Of a DNA stretch of 26,745 nt, positions 15,038-22,548 are shown piece after piece. A program made the position numbers and the translations under genes. The stretch is from NCBI GenBank assembly GCA_965369375.1, contig CBDUQN010000042.1, positions 1 through 26,745 of the forward strand. The letters run 5' to 3'. Source of the DNA: CBDUQN01 sp965369375 (GTDB lineage: Bacteria; Krumholzibacteriota; Krumholzibacteriia; Krumholzibacteriales; Krumholzibacteriaceae). The notes under the pieces were generated by a model, which saw only the letters and a program-made list of their open reading frames with translations, was not told where the DNA came from and made no database searches. Position 1 is the stretch's first letter; every line of letters starts with the position of its first letter.

Positions 15038-15816
15038 TTTAACACCTTTTTCATGATGTTGATAAAACGGGTTTTACTGATGGGATGATCGGCAACCAGC
15101 TCGCCATTCCAGATGATGCTGAAGATCCCGTAGGGATTCGGAGAATCCTGGGCCAGTTGGCAATAGGGGAGTTCTATTATGGTGGGATCGATCCCGAACT
15201 CCTCTCTTGCCACCGGGGGGATCTCGTTCATGGCCTTCGTCACATACGGGCACTGATCGGAATGGATGATGGTCAGGCCGCTGCCGTATCGGGAGAGTTT
15301 CTCCTTCCAGTTTCCTGAAAACGCAGGGAGGGGAGCGTCATCACTGAATCTTTTGACGAGGAGTTGATAATGGGGTGGGGCTTCTTCGGCCAACTCGTAT
15401 CCATTTCTCAAAAAGATCTCCTTCTTCGCCATCCAGGTGCTCTTGCTTGCAACGACGGCCACGCCGCGCATCTTTTGTTCCATGGCATCTTTCTCGCATG
15501 CTTCGAGCATCAGCGAGCCGTAACCCTTCCCCTTGTAGGCTTTTTTCAGGATGAAGAGGCAGTGGATAACCATGTATCCCGGCGCGCGGACCGCGCGCCA
15601 GGCATATTCGCCGGGAACGTATTCTATCGAACCGATGGTGCCGTTTTTTTCGGACTGGAGGATCTTGATTCTCATCCCCTCCTTGAACCGCGACCTGAGC
15701 CATTCGAGCTTCCGCTGAAAGCCTGGATTCTTCGGATCCTTGTAGCCGCAGATCCCGTAGTTGCTGATAGTGTCAGGGCCCGCATCGATGATTGATATTC
15801 CCTTATCAGTATTCAT
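15034..15816 (-). CDS. GNAT acetyltransferase fused to YoaP-like domain
   Basis: Residues of about 1-165 form a GNAT domain with the acetyl-CoA loop KAYKGKGYGSLML and the C-terminal FLRNGYELAEE. Residues of about 175-260 match the YoaP-like domain: LTIIHSDQCPYVTKAMNEI starts a thioredoxin-like strand-helix with a single Cys in C-P-Y, and PNPYGIFSIIWNGELVADHPISK closes it. The same two-domain arrangement is known from YoaP-type proteins, whose substrate is unknown. The four-base overlap with the thioredoxin-like lipoprotein gene implies a common process. A 55-residue membrane protein precedes it by 12 bases. Confidence 0.87.
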   Translation of the reverse strand: MNTDKGISIIDAGPDTISNYGICGYKDPKNPGFQRKLEWLRSRFKEGMRIKILQSEKNGTIGSIEYVPGEYAWRAVRAPGYMVIHCLFILKKAYKGKGYGSLMLEACEKDAMEQKMRGVAVVASKSTWMAKKEIFLRNGYELAEEAPPHYQLLVKRFSDDAPLPAFSGNWKEKLSRYGSGLTIIHSDQCPYVTKAMNEIPPVAREEFGIDPTIIELPYCQLAQDSPNPYGIFSIIWNGELVADHPISKTRFINIMKKVLK

Positions 15817-15828
15817 TCGATCCTGCTG

Positions 15829-15996
15829 CTAGCCGAGCGCGGACCCGAGATAGTACGGCCAGATAATCAGCGCCAAAACGGCCTGCCAGAAGGGCAGGTG
15901 TGTAAAAGCAACCGTGAAAAGCCATCCAATATACCATACCGGTCCGACCAGGCTTGCATGCTGGGCCGGATTACATCTTGCGTCACCATTTTCCAT
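15829..15996 (-). CDS. 55-residue hydrophobic membrane protein
   Basis: An ATG at 15996 stands five to six bases after a very strong ribosome site (AAGGAGGAG). It opens 55 codons that end at TAG 15831-15829. The translation has a polar N-terminus (MENGDARCNPAQH). Two helices follow, about residues 15-33 (SLVGPVWYIGWLFTVAFTH) and 36-53 (FWQAVLALIIWPYYLG). The GPVWYIGWLFT...LALIIWPYYLG pattern recurs in small bacterial inner-membrane proteins of unknown function that I recognise only by look. It fills the gap between the SnoaL-like gene (36 bases upstream) and the GNAT-YoaP gene (12 bases downstream) and is likely part of that transcript. Confidence 0.75.
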   Translation of the reverse strand: MENGDARCNPAQHASLVGPVWYIGWLFTVAFTHLPFWQAVLALIIWPYYLGSALG

Positions 15997-16032
15997 GCGT
16001 CTCCTCCTTCGCGGATTAGTGGTTCGTACTGC

Positions 16033-16533
16033 TCACTTACGGCCGGGCTCTATCGGTCCCAACGGGCTCTGATCACACCCTTCCGGTTCTATGGTATAAG
16101 CCGCTCCGGCGATCTCCCAGCCAGCCTCTGTTTTGATGAGTGTAAATGCGTCGACCCCGCAATGCGCAAATTTGCCATTGATGTGGAAATCGTACCGTGC
16201 CCACACGACGGCGATGCGGCCATGCACCATTACCGTCGGATTCCAGATCCGCTCTATGTACTCATCCTCGATATCCGAAAGACTTTCTATATATTCGGAA
16301 TGCAGCTTGCGCTTTATGTGCAATTTCCCGGAATCCTCACGCACTCCATAGTATTGTCCATCGATGCGCAGTATTTCACGCGTCATATCAGCGTCACGCA
16401 TCGTCATTGATTCGAAAAACTTCTGCACAACCATCAATATTTCATCTCTTTCAGAGTTTTCCTGGCCAAAGACGCATTGGGCGAGGGTTGCTGTTAAAAT
16501 CATCACAATTGCGAGGCACGCACGTTTCTTCAT
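16033..16533 (-). CDS. Secreted SnoaL/DUF4440-like (NTF2-fold) protein
   Basis: A 166-residue protein with a Sec signal peptide (MKKRACLAIVMILTATLAQCVFGQ). It continues with an NTF2-like cone: helix DEILMVVQKFFESMTMRDADMTREIL, then strands ending VMVHGRIAVVWARYDFHINGKFAHCGVDAFTLIKTEAGWEIAGAAYTI, the hallmark of the SnoaL/DUF4440/lumazine-binding-like group. Members bind or turn over small molecules, but no catalytic residue is assignable. AAGGTGA upstream of the ATG supports this start. The 55-residue membrane protein follows at a 36-base gap. Confidence 0.8.
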   Translation of the reverse strand: MKKRACLAIVMILTATLAQCVFGQENSERDEILMVVQKFFESMTMRDADMTREILRIDGQYYGVREDSGKLHIKRKLHSEYIESLSDIEDEYIERIWNPTVMVHGRIAVVWARYDFHINGKFAHCGVDAFTLIKTEAGWEIAGAAYTIEPEGCDQSPLGPIEPGRK

Positions 16534-16628
16534 CGCTCACCTTATCCTTTATTCATTGATGCCTGTTTTTATATCTCTTCGCACTTGCGAAGGGCTTGAC
16601 CCTTCGCACACAAGAGATTATCAAACTA

Positions 16629-17447
16629 TCACGCCGGTTTTGTGAATTCCAGACAATACCCGTGATACCGCCCATGCGCCTTCCATATGCCATCCTGTCG
16701 AATTTCTTCCATCGTATCAGGCACCATGTCGACAACGGGCGTGGACATGTCCATCTTCTTTCCCTTATGCGAGCGCGAAACGCCGGAGATACGTGCTATG
16801 AATCGCGCTATCTGCTCGGATTCGTCTGCAATTACAATTTTGCTGCCCGGCCTGGCGACACGGATCATCTCTTCAATCGCCTGCTTTTTGCCGGAGAAGA
16901 AATTGATTCCCCCGATGTGGAAGACGCTGTCGAAGGATCCCTCTTTGAATGGCAAGGCCTCGGCCGTTCCCAGGAAGAGATCTACCGGCCAGCCTCGTGT
17001 GGCGACGAGGTTGCTGCAGCGCGCCAGCTGGCCGGGAGAGATGTCAAGGCCGTATACCTCACCGACATTCGGCGACTCGAACAGGTAGGGAAGATTCGCG
17101 CCCGAACCGATCGAAACCTCGAGAACGCGCCCACCATTCAATTCCAACCGGTCCAGAATCACTTTGCGCGCCTTGCGGTTTCCGCCGAATGATAATAACG
17201 ACACCTTGGTGAAGATGTCATAGACGTGCGAAAACAAGTCATAGAAGCGGGCGAAGCGGCGATCAATGCCCTCGAGTTCCCGCGGATCGATGAAGTACGC
17301 AACGCCGTTCTTGATGGGAAGGCTCCGCTCGCAGTGCGCACAGAACAGGAACCCTTCATTCACAACCTCATCCCCCCCCGCGTCACGCAGAGAAAGCGCC
17401 GCCTGGCAACGGGGACAACCGAGCAATTCCAACGTTGAGCGTTTCAT
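16629..17447 (-). CDS. SAM-dependent methyltransferase with N-terminal zinc ribbon
   Basis: Residues 1-50 form a Trm112-like zinc ribbon (C11-P-R-C14 and C36-A-H-C39). A class I methyltransferase follows with motif I VLEVSIGSGANLPYL (about 108-122), acidic motif VYGLDISPGQL and LPFKEGSFDSVFHIGGINFF. This layout is common in UbiE-like enzymes of unknown small-molecule or lipid targets. Length (272) is complete. A 8-bp hairpin downstream (GCGAAGGG at 16587-16594 with CCCTTCGC at 16600-16607) lacks a U-tract, so I do not call a terminator. Confidence 0.87.
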   Translation of the reverse strand: MKRSTLELLGCPRCQAALSLRDAGGDEVVNEGFLFCAHCERSLPIKNGVAYFIDPRELEGIDRRFARFYDLFSHVYDIFTKVSLLSFGGNRKARKVILDRLELNGGRVLEVSIGSGANLPYLFESPNVGEVYGLDISPGQLARCSNLVATRGWPVDLFLGTAEALPFKEGSFDSVFHIGGINFFSGKKQAIEEMIRVARPGSKIVIADESEQIARFIARISGVSRSHKGKKMDMSTPVVDMVPDTMEEIRQDGIWKAHGRYHGYCLEFTKPA

Positions 17448-17586
17448 CTATAGACTTTTCAAATCAACTTATTCTATCGATCTTGTTTCTTTCTTGGTTG
17501 CTCCCAAATTAAATCAAAATCCGGCTTCATGGAATGTGCGCAGTTTGCGGCCTGCCGACGATCCCCGAGGATTTCTCTCATATTTT

Positions 17587-17880
17587 TCAGGCATTATTTT
17601 TTCTCGCAGGTGGAAACGGACCGAGCGTTTTCGAATGCTCATAACACCATCCCCAATCCTCTCCCGGTTCGAATGACTGCATTACCGGATGTTCGGTTTC
17701 TTTATAATGGGCGGTTGCGTGTTTTCCCGGCGTGCTGTCGCAGCAACCAACATGACCGCAGGTTCTGCATATTCGTAAATGGACCCATTGTTGTCCGATA
17801 GCGAGGCATTCCTCGCAACCATCCGAATTCGGCTCAGGCGCCGGGCCTTCCACCAGGTGCTCACATCGTTCTTCATACAT
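17587..17880 (-). CDS. UBP-type zinc finger protein
   Basis: A 97-residue protein consisting of one ZnF-UBP domain: C6-E-H8, C22-E-E-C25, C38-R-T-C41, H43, C46, H54/H58 and H64-P, followed by WGWCYEH. In eukaryotes this fold binds ubiquitin C-termini. Stand-alone bacterial copies are widespread, and their ligand is not established. An AGAGGA ribosome site precedes the ATG by eight bases. It sits between the SpoIIAA-like gene (69 bases upstream) and the zinc-ribbon methyltransferase (139 bases downstream). Confidence 0.9.
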   Translation of the reverse strand: MYEERCEHLVEGPAPEPNSDGCEECLAIGQQWVHLRICRTCGHVGCCDSTPGKHATAHYKETEHPVMQSFEPGEDWGWCYEHSKTLGPFPPARKNNA

Positions 17881-17949
17881 TGTCTCGTCCTCTTGGTAAG
17901 GGTCGGCATTGTCAGCCTGCCATAGCTTTTGTGCCTTCTCGTAGCGCGC

Positions 17950-18312
17950 TTATTCCTTCAGCCATGCGATGGCTTCGGCGATGTCGGAAAAAAGCCTGAG
18001 AGCCAGGCCGCGGTTGACCGCAACATTCTCAAAAAACTTGTCGGGAAGGAGTTGATCGGCGCGCCCGAGCATGGCGATCTTGATGGTACGCTCGATAGCG
18101 CTGCTGCCGTACTGAGCAAGGTCAAACCGATCCATTGTGCTCAGGTCGCCGGTCATGGGCCTGCAGTCAAACAGGGCTTTGGTACAGTTCGCCTTGATGC
18201 ACGCGTTCACCATCGCATCCACAGCGCTCTTTGCCGCGTTGATGCTGAACCGCCCCGCGAATTCTATATACATGTAGCCTTCACGCTGCGTTATGCAAAA
18301 GTCTTTATCCAT
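17950..18312 (-). CDS. SpoIIAA/STAS-like protein
   Basis: About 120 residues starting MDKDFCITQREGYMYIEFAG, with the alternating strand-helix pattern of STAS/SpoIIAA-like domains. The strand TKALFDCRPMTGDLS precedes the helix, then IAMLGRADQLLPDKFFENVAVNRGL and a final FSDIAEAIAWLKE. This form occurs as small soluble proteins of unclear function, possibly lipid binding or anti-sigma signalling. The start at 18312 has AAGGAAG eleven bases upstream; in-frame alternatives are ATG 18333 and GTG 18351, both without a ribosome site. It diverges from the GH97 gene across a structured intergenic element. Confidence 0.75.
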   Translation of the reverse strand: MDKDFCITQREGYMYIEFAGRFSINAAKSAVDAMVNACIKANCTKALFDCRPMTGDLSTMDRFDLAQYGSSAIERTIKIAMLGRADQLLPDKFFENVAVNRGLALRLFSDIAEAIAWLKE

Positions 18313-18360
18313 TTTTATGGATTCTTCCTTCATGCGCCTGGCCCGATGCACCTAGAAATG

Positions 18361-18441
18361 ATTTAAGTAGAGTTGCTGCGTACCTGCAACATGTCCCTTT
18401 TGCTGTCGATGATCGACAATCGGATTTTACTCTATTTAAAT
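18361..18441. repeat. 81-bp structured element (nested inverted repeats)
   Basis: Outer arms ATTTAAGTAGAGT (18361-18373) and ACTCTATTTAAAT (18429-18441) pair over 13 bp with one mismatch. Inside them are GTTGC/GCAAC (18372-18376 and 18386-18390) and TGTCGAT-g-ATCGACA (18404-18418). The nested dyads could fold into a three-way junction or act as paired operators. The element lies between the SpoIIAA-like gene (minus) and GH97 (plus). Both orientations are possible, and I recognise no known riboswitch consensus. Confidence 0.55.
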
Positions 18442-18547
18442 GCTTTTTGGCAATCGCCTTTTAGTGCTCGAGAAATGGTGGTATCATGGTGATTGCATGA
18501 TCTTGAGCGAGAAACAGTGATGAAACTTATCCGAGGAGGCGCTTCGG

Positions 18548-20563
18548 ATGATGCTCCGCTTCAAAGTGGCCGGAATCATAGTTGTTTGTGCATTCACCAT
18601 CCTGTCGCAGCCGCCTTTTTTCACTAACGCACTTGGCGATAGCACCGTACGATCCCCCGATGAAAGGATAGAGATCGGATTCATCCTCGAGGACGGCGTG
18701 CCGCATTATACCGTCTTGTTCGACGGCTCGGCGGTGATACTCCGTTCCGCGCTCGGGTTTATTCTGAAAGATGCTCCCGCTCTGACCGGACCGTTCGAGG
18801 AGCGCGATATGTACGTGCGGTCTTTCGACGAAACCTGGGCGCCCGTCTGGGGGCAACGGAGCGAGATCAGGGATCATTACAACGAGCTGGGAGTGGCGCT
18901 GCGGGAGACCGGGAAGCCGCGCCGGGAGATAATAATAATCTTCCGTGCGTACGATGATGGAGTGGCGTTTCGTTGCGAGGTACCAGGGCAGAAGGGGATC
19001 GGGGAATTCGAGATCTTATCGGAAGAGACGCAATTCGTATTCGCCGGCGATCATACATCATGGTGGATCCCCGCCGATTACAACAGCTACGAGCATACAT
19101 TCAAGGAGACGCCGCTTTCCGAAATCGACGCGGTCAACACGCCCCTGACAATGCGTACGGCGGACGGTCTTTATATCAGCATCCATGAGGCGAACCTGAC
19201 AGATTACGCGGGGATGACGCTGAAGCGCGTGAAGAGTGGCGGTCATATTCTGGAATGCGATCTCGTGCCCTGGCCCGGCGGGGTGAAGGTCAAAGCGTCG
19301 GCCCCCATGAAGACGCCATGGCGCACTATTCAGATCACAAGCCGGGCGGGCGGACTCATCGAATCGAGCTTGATTCTCAATCTGAACGAACCGAATGCTA
19401 TCGAGGACACATCCTGGATCACGCCGATGAAATATATCGGCATCTGGTGGGAGATGCACATCAAGAAATCGACGTGGTATGCGGGGCCGCGGCATGGGGC
19501 GACGACCGAGAATGCGAAGAGGCACATAGACTTCGCGGCGAAGCACGGCATCAGGGGACTTCTGATCGAGGGCTGGAACACGGGATGGGAGTACTGGGGG
19601 GAGGACGGCGCGTACGATTTCGTGACACCCTATCCCGATTTCGATATCGTGGAGGTGGCGCGGTATGCGCGCGCCAACAAGGTGAATCTCATCGGGCATC
19701 ACGAGACGGGCGGCGATGTTCCGACGTACGAGACGATGATCGATTCCGCCTTCGCCCTCTACCGCCGGCTCGGTATCGGCGCGGTAAAGACGGGATATGC
19801 CGGCGGCATATTCCCCCGCGGGCAGCATCACCACGGACAGTGGATGGTGCGGCACTACCGCAGCGTCATCGAGAAGGCGGCCCGGTATGGCATCATGCTG
19901 GATGTTCACGAACCGATAAAGCCGACGGGCATCAGCCGCACCTGGCCGAACATGATGACGCGTGAGGGCGTTCGGGGGATGGAGTACAACGCGTGGAGCC
20001 CGGGCAACCCACCTGCGCACACGACGATACTCCCCTTTACGCGAATGCTCGCCGGCCCCGCCGATTACACGCCGGGCATTTTCGATATCATGTTCGAACA
20101 GTATCAGGAGCAGTACCGGGTATACACGACGCTCGCAAAGCAGCTCGCCCTCTACGTCGTGCTCTACAGCCCCTTGCAGATGGCGGCCGACCTGCCGGAG
20201 AATTACGAGGGTCACCCCGCCTTCGGGTTCGTGCGTGAGGTCCCCGTCGACTGGGACGAGACACGCGTGCTGCACGCGGAGATAGGCGATTATGTTACCA
20301 TTGCGCGGCGAAGCGGCGAGGCCTGGTATATCGGCAGCATCACGGACGAGAATCCGCGCATTCTCGAAACACAGCTCTCGTTCCTCGAAGCGGGCAAGCG
20401 CTACAAAGCAACGTTCTATATGGATACTCCGTACAGTCACTGGGAGACGACCCCTACCCTCATTGACATAACCGATTATATTGTAGATATGGAAACGCAG
20501 TTGCAGATCAGGCTCGCCCCCGGCGGCGGTCAGGCGATCAGCATAACGCCGGTGCAGGAGTAG
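18548..20563 (+). CDS. Exported glycoside hydrolase family 97 alpha-glucosidase, inverting type
   Basis: The 671-residue protein begins with a signal peptide (to about residue 30). An N-terminal beta-sandwich (about 35-280), a (beta/alpha)8 catalytic barrel and a C-terminal beta domain follow. Three glutamates match SusB catalytic Glu439, Glu508 and Glu532 in context and exact spacing (69 and 24 residues): E386 (HHETGGD), E455 (DVHEPIKPTG) and E479 (REGVRGMEY). The position of the retaining-type Asp nucleophile reads AVKTGYAGG without Asp, so an inverting mechanism is predicted. It would release glucose from alpha-glucans in the periplasm or outside. GAGGAGG at 18533-18539 sets the start. No SusC/SusD pair is nearby. 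Confidence 0.92.
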   Translation: MMLRFKVAGIIVVCAFTILSQPPFFTNALGDSTVRSPDERIEIGFILEDGVPHYTVLFDGSAVILRSALGFILKDAPALTGPFEERDMYVRSFDETWAPVWGQRSEIRDHYNELGVALRETGKPRREIIIIFRAYDDGVAFRCEVPGQKGIGEFEILSEETQFVFAGDHTSWWIPADYNSYEHTFKETPLSEIDAVNTPLTMRTADGLYISIHEANLTDYAGMTLKRVKSGGHILECDLVPWPGGVKVKASAPMKTPWRTIQITSRAGGLIESSLILNLNEPNAIEDTSWITPMKYIGIWWEMHIKKSTWYAGPRHGATTENAKRHIDFAAKHGIRGLLIEGWNTGWEYWGEDGAYDFVTPYPDFDIVEVARYARANKVNLIGHHETGGDVPTYETMIDSAFALYRRLGIGAVKTGYAGGIFPRGQHHHGQWMVRHYRSVIEKAARYGIMLDVHEPIKPTGISRTWPNMMTREGVRGMEYNAWSPGNPPAHTTILPFTRMLAGPADYTPGIFDIMFEQYQEQYRVYTTLAKQLALYVVLYSPLQMAADLPENYEGHPAFGFVREVPVDWDETRVLHAEIGDYVTIARRSGEAWYIGSITDENPRILETQLSFLEAGKRYKATFYMDTPYSHWETTPTLIDITDYIVDMETQLQIRLAPGGGQAISITPVQE

Positions 20564-20643
20564 GCTGCGGGAATATTCGAGAAGAAATCGAAATGTTTTG
20601 TGACCGCATCGGGACCGCCGGGAAACTGTGAGGTATTATCAGA

Positions 20644-21723
20644 ATGAACCGCGATACGACAAGAAGGGAATTCGTCAAGTCCTGTTTTTGGCTCACCGCC
20701 TCGGGATTTGTTGTGTCACTCTATCCGTTTGCTGCGCGGTCACGGCCGGGCGGAACGCAGGATAATCTCGAAGTCGCCAAGGCGGCGAAGGTAGCTCCCG
20801 GCTTCGAACCCGCTTACCTGAAGCTGCATAGAACAGGCGAGCTCAAAGATCGGGGCGAGAAGCTCTGGAAGATCATGGAGAGTTGCGAGCTCTGTCCCCG
20901 CAGGTGCCGGGTGAACAGGCTCGAGGGAACCGAGGGCTTCTGCAGAGCCTCGGCCCAGCTCGAGATATCTTCGTTCCATCCACACTTCGGCGAGGAGAAG
21001 CCGCTTGTCGGAAGCGGCGGTTCGGGGACGATTTTCTTTACGAACTGCGGGCTCAGGTGCGTATTCTGCATCAATTGGGAGATAAACCTTGCGGGTAAGG
21101 GGCGCGAGCGGAGTATCGAGGATCTGGCGAATATGATGCTCAAGCTCCAGGAGATCGGGTGCCACAATATAAATGTCGTAACACCGACGCACTATGTACC
21201 GCATATCGTGCTCGCAATCGATATGGCCGCGGCCCGCGGACTGCGGTTACCGATCGTCTACAATACGTGCGGGGCGGAGCTTGTCGAGATCTTAAAGGCG
21301 CTGGATGGCGTCATTGACATTTATCTGCCCGATTTCAAGTATGCCGACGGCGAGATGGCGGCCAAATATTCGTCGGGGGCAAAGGACTATCCCGCGCTCA
21401 CTAAGGCGGCGCTGATCGAGATGCACCGTCAAGTCGGCGTGGCGAAGCCTGCGGAGAACGGACTCATCTACCGGGGACTCATGATTCGTCATCTCGTTAT
21501 GCCGAACGATGTCGGCGGGACGGTAGAGGTGATCGATTGGATAGCAGAGAACCTGCCCAAGGATACATACGTCAACATCATGTCTCAATACCGGCCGATG
21601 CACAAAGCGTTTGATTATCCGGAGATCTCGAGACGCATCACTAAAGAGGAGTACCGCGAAGCCATCGAGGCTGCCGAGGCGGCTGGCCTTACGAACCTCG
21701 ACCTGCAGGGATCGCCTCGTTGA
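20644..21723 (+). CDS. PflX-type radical SAM protein with twin-arginine signal
   Basis: A 359-residue protein of the PflX/COG1313 group. The N-terminal cysteine cluster is CELCPRRC (C81, C84, C88) with C100 in GFC. The radical-SAM [4Fe-4S] motif is CGLRCVFC (C135, C139, C142). C-terminal hallmarks are LMIRHLVMPNDVGGT, NIMSQYRPMHKA and ISRRITKEEY. Relatives resemble glycyl-radical activating enzymes, but their true target is unknown. The N-terminus TTRREFVKSCFWLTASGFVVSLYP is a twin-arginine signal, so the folded Fe-S protein may be exported or membrane-anchored. It follows the GH97 gene after 80 bases and may share its transcript. Confidence 0.87.
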   Translation: MNRDTTRREFVKSCFWLTASGFVVSLYPFAARSRPGGTQDNLEVAKAAKVAPGFEPAYLKLHRTGELKDRGEKLWKIMESCELCPRRCRVNRLEGTEGFCRASAQLEISSFHPHFGEEKPLVGSGGSGTIFFTNCGLRCVFCINWEINLAGKGRERSIEDLANMMLKLQEIGCHNINVVTPTHYVPHIVLAIDMAAARGLRLPIVYNTCGAELVEILKALDGVIDIYLPDFKYADGEMAAKYSSGAKDYPALTKAALIEMHRQVGVAKPAENGLIYRGLMIRHLVMPNDVGGTVEVIDWIAENLPKDTYVNIMSQYRPMHKAFDYPEISRRITKEEYREAIEAAEAAGLTNLDLQGSPR

Positions 21724-21776
21724 TATGCGCTGAGAGCGGAATAATCGGCGCTACGCAAACCGCCCACACGAGCATC

Positions 21777-21805
21777 TTGACAAGGGGCCGAAATGTCTAT
21801 ATATT
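21777..21805 (+). promoter_or_regulatory. Near-consensus promoter of the tetR operon
   Basis: TTGACA (21777-21782, perfect -35) is followed after exactly 17 bp by TATATT (21800-21805, five of six for -10). Predicted transcription start is near 21812. The tetR GTG at 21850 follows with AAGGGA nine bases upstream, so the promoter clearly belongs to tetR and probably the operon behind it. Confidence 0.8.
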
Positions 21806-21807
21806 TA

Positions 21808-21825
21808 TGTGAGTGAATACTCACA
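21808..21825. promoter_or_regulatory. Probable TetR operator
   Basis: A perfect dyad TGTGAGT-gaat-ACTCACA starts three bases after the -10 box and covers the predicted transcription start. It is just upstream of a TetR-family gene. The size and half-site style are typical of TetR/AcrR operators, so autorepression is likely. Confidence 0.72.
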
Positions 21826-21849
21826 CACATTAATAAGGGAAACCGGCAC

Positions 21850-22437
21850 GTGACAACGTTTACGGACAGGCAAAAGGAAATCATCAAAGCATCGGTTGAA
21901 TTGATCGCTGAAAAGGGAATCCAGCAAATGACCATTAAAAATTTAGCCAAAAAAATTGGTCTGGCTGAAGGCGCCCTTTACCGCCATTTTGAAAGAAAGG
22001 TTGATATTCTTCTCGGCATCCTGGCCATGTTTCAGGAAAATAAAAGCGCTGCTTTAGAAAAGATGCAATCTTCCGATGAGATGGATGCCCTGGCTAATCT
22101 ACAAATATTATTTATGGAACGTTTTGCCCAGTTTGCGGCAAATCCGGCTATAGCGGCGGTGGTCTTTTCGGAAGAAATTTTCCAGAACGATAAACGGTTA
22201 TCGGATAAAGTTTTTTTGATCATGCAGGAGAGCCAGGGCATTGTGCGCCGTGTGATTGAAAGTGGCCAGCAAACAGGTCAGGTGCGCACGGACATTCCAG
22301 CAAAACAATTATCCATCCTTATCACCGGCGGTTTGCGGTTGATTGTCACCCAATGGCGGCTTTCCGGTTTTGCCTTTGATCTGCAGGTAGAAGGGGAAAA
22401 ACTGTGGCAGTCCATTAAGTGGATGATAGAAAAATAG
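21850..22437 (+). CDS. TetR/AcrR family transcriptional regulator
   Basis: The 195-residue protein has an N-terminal helix-turn-helix (RQKEIIKASVELIAEKGIQQMTIKNLAKKIGLAEGALYRHFERKVDIL, about residues 6-52), the classic TetR_N pattern. A helical ligand-binding domain of normal length follows. The GTG start has AAGGGA at 21835-21840. It should repress its own operon through the dyad at 21808-21825 and be released by an unknown hydrophobic ligand, possibly the cargo of the transporter encoded 111 bases downstream. The gap to that gene contains only an A+T-rich dyad (22438-22461). Confidence 0.93.
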   Translation: MTTFTDRQKEIIKASVELIAEKGIQQMTIKNLAKKIGLAEGALYRHFERKVDILLGILAMFQENKSAALEKMQSSDEMDALANLQILFMERFAQFAANPAIAAVVFSEEIFQNDKRLSDKVFLIMQESQGIVRRVIESGQQTGQVRTDIPAKQLSILITGGLRLIVTQWRLSGFAFDLQVEGEKLWQSIKWMIEK

Positions 22438-22548
22438 AATTTTTTATAGATAGAAAAAATTTAAATAGACAGAGTAACGGGATGAACCGAAAAAACAGAT
22501 TAAAAGAATGCAGCTGTCCCGACACGCTGTTAATAAAAAGGGAATAAA

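Noticed and set aside
16587..16607. GCGAAGGG/CCCTTCGC hairpin as terminator of the zinc-ribbon methyltransferase
   Set aside because: There is a good stem but no T-tract on the relevant strand, so termination is not supported.
19058..20440. 460-codon minus-strand frame opposite GH97
   Set aside because: The GH97 frame keeps all three catalytic glutamates with exact family spacing; the antisense frame is His/Arg-rich and featureless.
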